Of a DNA stretch of 64,000 nt, positions 56,960-64,000 are shown in pieces. The notes under the pieces were generated by a model. That model ran no database searches. It had not been told where the DNA came from and was given only the letters and a program-made list of their open reading frames with translations. Each line of letters opens with the position of its first letter. Position 1 is the first letter of the stretch. Source of the stretch: Humulus lupulus (lineage: Eukaryota; Streptophyta; Magnoliopsida; Rosales; Cannabaceae); NCBI RefSeq assembly GCF_963169125.1, contig NC_084794.1, positions 115,544,358 to 115,608,357 on the forward strand, written 5' to 3'. The position numbers were made by a program, and so were the translations under genes.

Positions 56960-59196
56960 TGTAGCGTCCTAATTTTGCTTATAAGGCTTCGGGCCTTGAT
57001 TAGCATGCCTGGAGGGCAATAAGTGATTTATTATATTAAAGTGTGAATTTGATGAGTATGAGATTAGAAATGCATGTTTAGGTGAATTAAATATGCATGT
57101 GGACCCCATTTGGTTATTAGGGGCACGTTTGTAATTTTAGCCCCTTGAGGGTATAAATGCAATATTTGTGATTATGGTGATCTTTACCATGTGTGAGTGG
57201 TGATATATTTGAGATGCACGATCCGAGACAGTCCTAGGAAGCAGTTTAGCTAGGAAGTCACAACAGGACTCGATATCCGACTCGAGGCAAGTCAAGGGGT
57301 ATTCTGGGCATTAGACATTTAATTGGGGTTATCGAGTTATGAAAATAAATATTTGGAGATATATTTGAAGTTAGAGCATTTAGGAGGGAATGTCAGGGAA
57401 ATTTACCATATTTCCCTCGGGGACGTTTGTGGTACCCCGAGCCTTGGAGGTAACTTAAGTGACCTAGGTTAAGTAAGACAAAGCATAAGAAACATACAGA
57501 AACTTGGCATAAACCGACCCTATCTCCCTTTTCTTTCCCTCTTGTTTTCTCTAAACTTTACCAAGGGAGACATTGATGCTTAAGCAAGGAATTAGGGCTC
57601 TAGATTTGAGGATTAGCTTAGTTTCAACTTATGGATTCATGCAGAGGTTAAGGTAAGCTTTGAATTGTAATTTTAGCCATTAAATTATGTAGTTCTTGAC
57701 TGAGTTTTAGCTTTCTTGAGTCTTTGATGTTGAAGATTGAATTTGGGATTTGATGAGATTTCAAGCTAGCTTTTTGTTAAGTTTTGTTGCTGGGACCATT
57801 CTAGAACTACTATGATGATTAAATTGAGTTGTGTGATTGATTTTAGGTTTAATTGGCTGGGTTTTGGTTGCTAAAATGGGGGATTTTCTGGGTTCGAAGG
57901 GGTCGGGCTGCGGTTGTGGTCTTGGTGAGCTGCGACCCTCTAGAACAGATGAAAGGCCAGGATGAAGGACGGGCCGCAGCACCCCTTTGGTTTGGCCGCG
58001 GCGAGCGTTTGCAAAAAGGGGAGGCCGAGCCTCTGGTTGAGGCGGGCCACGACACAAGGCATTGTGGCCGCGACTCTCAAGGGGTTTTTGGACCCTGAGA
58101 AGGTTCTTGGCTCGGGAATCCGAAAGTTAAGGCTCGGGGTGGATTTTATCACCCGGATTGATAGAATTGAAGGTCCCGGAGACTAGAATTTCATTCCAAA
58201 GTTATTTAATGGATTAGAGCTTGATGGATGGATGTTCTTAGTATGTTTAGACTAGGTTTTCAGCGAGGCTCGGACTAGGGGGACAATGGTCAGGATATCG
58301 GTGCTTGGGATGCTTGGGACACATGTATGAAAACTTTTTTACCCGTAGAGCAGGGCGTGGCCCTATAAATTGTTTTGCAGGGCACAACCCTATGTGATTG
58401 TGTTGCAGGGCGTAGCCCCATTGTTTATGTTTGTATTTGTTTATGTATTTTTTGATTATATGCTATTTATTGCATATTTGTGAATGAACGGCAAGGGTCC
58501 AGAACTATGAAGGCCAAGAATGGTAGGAAGCTGAGTACGGCAAGGGACCAGAAACGGTGTTAAGCACGTGGAATGCGAGGCCGAGTACGGGAAAGGGCCT
58601 GGGGCGGCGTTGAGCACGCGGAGTGAAAGTTGCCAGGGTGAGACCCTTCTTGGATTCTTGAGAAATCCTTACAGTGTAGACCGTGAACCCATGGCCTGGG
58701 AAAGCGCCTGGGACGGCATGGCCACTATGTGTTTAGCCTGCTGGCTGCCTTGTTGTATGCTAATTGATAGTTATGCATATGTTGATTGTTTGTGTTGAGC
58801 TTTCTTGTTGGGCTTCGGCTCACGGGTGCTCTATGGTGCAGGTAAGAGCAAGGGAAAGGTCGACCAACCATGAGTACGGAGAGCGTGGAGCGACGTGTAC
58901 ATGTTTGGCTTGCCTGGCTGCCACAGTCAGGGGTATTTTTGGGAGATGTTGTGTCTCATTCTAGGTTTTGTCGTTTAGTCGACTTTAATTATATTTTTGA
59001 GCTGTAAATATTTCTAAATAGTAATTTTGGGATCCCAAATGTATAACGCTTTATAATTTCAATGAATGATTACATTTTCAAATTAATTGACTTTTATTAT
59101 AGTTTAGCTACACTGTTAACCTAAAACCTCGATCAATGAGTTAATTGCACGTTTAAAACTCTCTTAGTAACGGCTCTAAAGAAGTAGGGCGTTACA
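56960..59196 (+). repeat. 3' LTR of Tekay
   Basis: 2,237 bp, TGTAGCGTCC to GGGCGTTACA, closely matching 50055-52274 with scattered, mostly transition, differences. The donor-like TGCAG then GTAAGAG is at 58842. Confidence 0.95.
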
Positions 59197-60432
59197 CATG
59201 ATCTACAATTTACCAGCAATAAAAGAATGAGATATGCCTGAATCAAACAAAACATTACATGTGGTATTGGCCATATAAATCTGACGTGATACGACCCAAG
59301 GACTAGCTTTGGCCTCTAGTTGAGTGATAGCGAAGACTCTGGCCGAAAAAAAATTATCATCTTTCTTCTGTTCATCTTTATTTCAAGTCTACCCCACCAT
59401 GAGCAATTGCGGTTGATGAGCTCTTCTTTTGCACACTTGTTGCATGTCTTTGCCTGACATTCACAAATATGGCGTTTGGTACATTTAGGGCATTGTGGAA
59501 TGTTCTTGTAATTACCTCCACTAGGACGGTTCTCGCTATTAGTTTTACAACATTTTTCTTTCCCAGACTTTCCAAACTGCTCTTGTCCCCTCTTCTTATG
59601 ATCATTGGAAGCAATTGCCCCACCTTTCGTCACGTCTCTCCTTGCAGCATTCTCTTTCTAGATTTTGTCCTCACGTCTCTCAGCACTAATACCCATCTTT
59701 ACAACTTGGGTGTATGTGAACCCGCTCCTCAAAAAATATCAACATCTCTAACAATAATGGATTTTAGACCCCTCATAAACCAATTTTCTCGTACATTATC
59801 AGTAGGTACTATGTCTAGGGAAAATTTTTCCAACGGATCAAACTTCTATGTGTATTCAGTAATGGTGAGAATCCATTGCACCAACTTGGTAAATTCATCC
59901 ATCTTTACTGCTAAGATCGCATAATTATAGTACTTATCCTTGAAGACTTGTCTGAACCCGTCCCAATCCATAGTATTCACATTTTGTGCCTGTTGCACCA
60001 CTTCCCACCAAATGCAGGCATCCTTCCTTAGCGTATAGGAAGCACTAACCACACGATCATTTTCTTGAACTCGAACCATGTCTAGGATGTTCTCCATATG
60101 ACTAATCCACTCTTCTGGCTCGACCAGATCAGTGCTTCCCTCGAATACAGGTGGGTGTTGCCTTCAGAACCTTTCAAATAGTGGTTCCATCCTATCGTCT
60201 GCAGCAAGTGCTACCACTAAAGTTGGTGGTGGTCTATTCTCTAGCACCACTAGTCTTGTTGGTGCTGGCAGTACTAGTTGGTGCCTAATTCGTTTATTTT
60301 TCTCCTTCTGTCTTCGAATGTTTTCTTCCAATCAGCGAAACGTTCCTCCCATCCCCATGGTTCTGGTGGTTGGGCGTTGGTCCTACCTCGGCCTTTACCT
60401 CTACTTTGACCCGCTCTAGTTGATGCGGACAT
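59197..60432 (-). pseudogene. gag: Gag and protease start of the minus chromovirus
   Basis: The start is the ATG at 60432 (MSASTRAGQSRG...), a Gly/Arg-rich N-terminus then EPWGWEERFADWKKTFEDRR. The gag core (60097-59846) has NDRVVSASYTLRKDACIWWE and GFRQVFKDKYYN. The zinc-knuckle region (59633-59316) has CPKCTKRHICECQAKTCNKC followed by AKEELINRNC. The protease begins VLFDSGISHSFIAGKL at about 59260 and is cut at the CATGA duplication. Several frameshifts and stops are present. Confidence 0.8.
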
Positions 60433-60442
60433 ATTTTAAGTC

Positions 60443-61102
60443 CTGATACACACGTCCAACAAATTATAGATAAGGAATTTTAGGGCTAAAATAATCATGC
60501 TAACATTAAACTTGATAACTTGAAGAGAGAAAAAATTTCAATACAATTTTTTCCAAATAATTCAAATCAATTTCGGCTTAACCCTATCAAGTTTCTAGCT
60601 AAAGGCTTAAACTTAGCTATCTAGCATGCATCTATTCCTTGTACTACTATGCGCATAAAATTAAAAGACAAAATTTACACAAGTAAGATTCACCACTTAC
60701 AGTACAAATAGTCGAGCTTGTTCTTCGGCGATGAATTTTACATGTTAGGGCTTATCACAAACTCTATAGTATCGTATTACTCTGATAACACATTGTAACA
60801 CCCCGATTTCTCGAGATATCACGTTAAGAAGTCCATTTTAAACAATAAATGATAAAGACCTTTAAAACAGATTTACAGAAATAAATAGGGCATGAGATCT
60901 CATTGTTTAAAACAAAACAAAAAATTTAAACCTCATATCATAAACAACATAAACTGTTCAATATCATTAGAAAAAAAACTAGTTTCTTTTTTAAGAAAAC
61001 ATAAATACTTTTAAGAACTCTAAAAAACACTGTGACACTCCCACTAACATGTGAAATCCACGTCACGAGCATGCCATACTCATTCTTTTGCCTTGCCTTT
61101 AC
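60443..61102 (-). other. Predicted 660 nt leader intron of the minus chromovirus
   Basis: The minus-strand donor GCAG then GTAAAGG is at 61102 inside the LTR; the acceptor TGTATCAG ends at 60443, eleven bases before the gag ATG at 60432. Size and placement parallel the plus Tekay. Inferred from consensus only. Confidence 0.35.
60776..60790 (-). other. Primer-binding site of the minus chromovirus
   Basis: Minus-strand TGTTATCAGAGTAAT follows the LTR end after three bases (ATG). It is one base off the TGGTATCAGAG consensus. Confidence 0.75.
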
Positions 61103-61405
61103 CTGCGACACAGAGTATTGTTGAGCTAACGCCTTGTAAGAAGAGTTATGTATGACATGTCTCCCCCAACTTGATAACAACATATCATTATACAAAACCT
61201 CATGCAATATAAACAAAAATACCACATAACAAACACAATGCATGCTATGCTCACACACATACAATCATAGCTTCTTACCTCGCATTATTCTCACATACGA
61301 TAATCAACCATACATTTATGTTTTTTAGACATGAAATATGAATTTACCCTACCACATGCTATACACACACATGGCATTCAACATGGTGTTCCTCCCCATG
61401 AATTG
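60794..61405 (-). repeat. 5' LTR of the minus chromovirus, inner part
   Basis: TGTAACACCCCG onwards matches 41826 onwards closely for about 610 bases, through the conserved block (61060-61160) and CATGCTATACACACA. Similarity stops at CATGAATT near 61405. Confidence 0.85.
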
Positions 61406-64000
61406 TACTGTAAAGAATTCTATTGTATTACTTTGTAAAATGTCTCTCATCATTTAACATATGAAATTCAGTGAAACATTGATAAAACATGCTAGTTAGG
61501 CCCAATAGTTTAAAATAATAATAATGTTTTCTTATGCATCGTTTAAAGAAAAATAAAATTCAAGTCCCACTAATAGGTTTAAAACTAAAGTCCATAACAT
61601 GATTCTTTAAAACTTGACGCTTATGTTGATTTTTTATTCGTTCATATGATACTCCCACGCCATACACACCCAGACGTTGGAACTCCCCATATCACAGCGC
61701 CTGCCAGAGAGAAACCATATTTATTACCTAAAAGGGAGAAAGTATGGGGGTGAGCTAAGAGCCCAGTAAGGAAGTACAAAAAAATCAAAGATAAAGCAAG
61801 AAAGACATGTATAACATAACAGAACAATCCATAACATCATCACACTCATATTTAATAATCAAAATGAAACATAGTCATATATCTCATGCATTCAACATAA
61901 GCATACTCATTGTGATCATGACACCTCTATTGTCCGTGTCACATCTTGAGGTAACCAGTATAACTGGGCTGGTAAAACCTTCTCTATGAGGTAAACAATA
62001 TATCAGGTCCTTGAACAATCTTTGTGTGTCTGCCCTCAGAGTAACATCATATCCTTAGTAACTCCTTTATTGCATTGCATTCAGCATGCTAGCAACCATA
62101 TCTTTTCATTCATCACACAAGCACATGTAATCCATTTCACATACAAACAAAGGAAATACATGTTGCATTATACTTGTCATAACATTTCAAGATAGAATTC
62201 CATTTTCCATATCACATGATTCATCATCAAAACATATATAGCACATTATTACATGTAACATACAAGTCTTACCATTTCATAGCATAAACATAGAAATTCT
62301 ACCTAACTTCCTTACCTCAGGTCTGAGCAAAGCAAAAACGAGAAAAACCTCACAACGAGCCTATAATCATAATCAAATGTCGTCTCTTAGAATCACCTAA
62401 AAATACTCATGCCCAACACATATACCCCACGTGTGCATGGGCCATGCACATGTGGTGCAAGTTGCCCAATAATTCCAAACATACACATTTTCAAATGAAA
62501 TCATAATTATAGTTCTACCTATTAACCCTTCATTGTGACAAAGTAAAAACCATATGTTTGAACAATAGGCATATTTTTTAACGTAAAAATGCATTTGCAT
62601 GCGACATGCATAGGTGGGAGCGTTGTTAAAATGTAACATTTTAAAACGATAATTCCTATATGCTTATTTCTTGCTTTTTCAAATAAAATTCAGCAACATT
62701 ATTAAATTAAAATTATTTGTTTTCTTAAGTCCCAAAGTTTGATTAAACTATTTAATTCATTACATTTACTTTATAAAATAATTCATTTAGCTTTTTCTTA
62801 ATTTCTCATAAAATAATAATCTCATTTATTATTTTAAATAGCATAGAAAATAACAAAACTTGTAGTCATTTAGAAATACTTAATACATCTCTTGTTTCTT
62901 TTAGAAAATAACCTTTCTAAATCAATAAAAAATTTACATGTTTAAATGTGAAAAAAAATATAATTTAAAGTGTGGGAAAAATGTATTTTCACTTATATTA
63001 TTTAAGACTTGAAGTATTTAGGTGTAAGACACTTAAATTTTAAACAAAATAATTATTTTAGCTTAACAACACAAAGTTTCAGCAACTATTTATTTTGTTT
63101 AAAAAGATCATAAGTAAATTTAAACGAAAATATTTTCTCATTTAAATAAAAAAAAACTGCAGTTAAATATTATTGTGAAAATTCATATTTACATTTTAAA
63201 ATGTCACTTCTACATATGCATAACTTAGTGCATAATTTATTTGATGCACTAACATTATTTATCTCATTTAAAAAATATTTCTCATTTTTTACTCAAAATT
63301 CCAGCAACTAATAATTCATTCAAAATCACAAACTTGGATTAAAAACTATATTTTCTTCATAAATATACGCAAAAATCTACATGTGTTAATTTGATAAAAA
63401 CACTATTTATATGTGAAATAAAAATATCTTCTTGTTAACATAAACTCATACACCATCTTAAGGCATTACTTGAGCATATCAAACATTGTTTCACCATCAT
63501 ATTCACCAATTACAAAAAAAAAAAAAAAAAAAATCAGCAAGCATAACTATCATGAAGTTCATCTTTAAATCATGCTTTTAAACAATTACTCAAACCAAAA
63601 CTTTCATGTATCATCAAATCATCATTTATAAGATACTTACGACAAATTCCCAATTAACCAAATAACCTAGCATATTTCTAATGAGTGTAGGTGACAACAA
63701 ATAAAACAAAACAACACATGCATCAATACCCTATAGGTCGAGACCATCATCAACATCTCATATTTTCTTTTTGCATTTTACAAGAATATTTAAAAGACAA
63801 CATTATCATAACATAGCCCAAACTAAACTTAAGCCCTAGCATGTGTCTATTAGCATTCTCTCATTCTTGTTACATAAATTATTAGATTTAAAACAACCAT
63901 GAAAACATAACCATAAGAACCCATAATTCATGCATGACCAAAAATTTCTATTCATGCTCGCATATATACACCACACGCCCAAGCATACTCAAACACATAA
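61406..64000. other. Different LTR-like or inserted sequence to the window edge
   Basis: After 61405 the sequence no longer follows the other LTR. It still has an LTR-like block near 61715-61785 (minus strand CTTACTGGGCTCTTAGCTCA, then CCTTTTAG and GTAATAA), similar in layout to Tekay LTRs. The rest (62300-64000) is very AT-rich, with a 21-base A run at about 63513-63533. No ORF is recognisable. Confidence 0.45.

Larger units (their letters stand above)
50055..59196 (+). mobile_element. Complete Tekay-type chromovirus nested in the minus chromovirus
   Basis: 9,142 bp with LTRs 50055-52274 and 56960-59196 and perfect target duplications CATGA (50050-50054, 59197-59201). It has a Met-tRNA primer site, gag, protease, RT, RNase H, integrase and a C-terminal chromodomain, all in lineage order. 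The insertion cuts the host element's protease: its FDSG active site lies at 59197-59260 and the rest at 50054-49750. Coding parts are in one frame apart from one shift near 54300, with many nonsense codons. Confidence 0.95.
41826..64000 (-). mobile_element. Chromovirus (Tekay-like) with very long LTRs, 5' end off window
   Basis: The 3' LTR is 41826-45904, the pol remnant 45941-50054, a nested plus-strand Tekay occupies 50055-59196, then the protease start and gag (59197-60432), primer site and the beginning of the 5' LTR at 60794. The first 600 bases of the two LTRs (from 41826 and from 60794) are clearly homologous. The integrase is followed by a chromodomain remnant. The element runs past the right edge. 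Confidence 0.85.

Overview
This is a stretch of plant nuclear DNA, most likely from a eudicot, built almost entirely of LTR retrotransposons stacked inside one another. The evidence is plant-specific retroelement lineages on both strands (Ty1/Copia Sirevirus-like and Ale-like; Ty3/Gypsy Tat, Athila and chromovirus/Tekay), plant primer-binding sites, CACTA and MITE debris, and AT-rich spacers. I found no intact host gene, no rRNA or tRNA gene and no CRISPR array. The species cannot be fixed from the sequence alone.

Layout. (1) 1-7786, minus strand: a Sirevirus-like Copia element running off the left edge, with a 1.1 kb 5' LTR, primer site, frameshifted gag-pol and a possible envelope-like ORF that has its own TATA box. 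(2) 7972-11640, plus: a Tat-type LTR and gag with no pol and no second LTR. (3) 12071-12910: a broken foldback-MITE arm and a decayed chromovirus reverse transcriptase. (4) 13224-17644, minus: a complete 4.4 kb Ale-like Copia element with 168-170 bp LTRs and near-matching target duplications. (5) 17671-18084: a 414 bp foldback MITE. (6) 18666-40057, plus: a Tat-family element with gag and protease but no reverse transcriptase or integrase. Its LTRs carry a 34 bp minisatellite. Its 3' LTR is split by a complete 14.3 kb Athila element (24498-38830, minus, target duplication TCGCG). That Athila element is in turn split inside pol by a 2.4 kb solo LTR (32146-34540, target duplication ATATC). (7) 40058-41825: AT-rich spacer with short repeats and a possible decayed exon. 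(8) 41826 to the right edge, minus: a chromovirus with very long LTRs, interrupted by a complete 9.1 kb Tekay element in the opposite orientation (50055-59196, plus, target duplication CATGA).

How the parts relate. Insertion order follows from the nesting: Tat, then Athila, then the solo LTR; and the minus chromovirus, then the plus Tekay. None of the gag-pol reading frames is intact. The Athila and plus-strand Tekay frames are damaged mainly by stop codons of the kind produced by C-to-T change, as expected of methylated, silenced elements. The one long undamaged ORF is the Athila third ORF (27427-28683).

Most worth following up: a conserved splice-donor sequence in the Tekay-type LTRs, paired with a splice-acceptor-like site just before gag in both full elements; the perfectly phased 34 bp LTR minisatellite; the intact Athila ORF3; the gag-protease-only Tat element; and the foldback MITE lodged in TA repeats.
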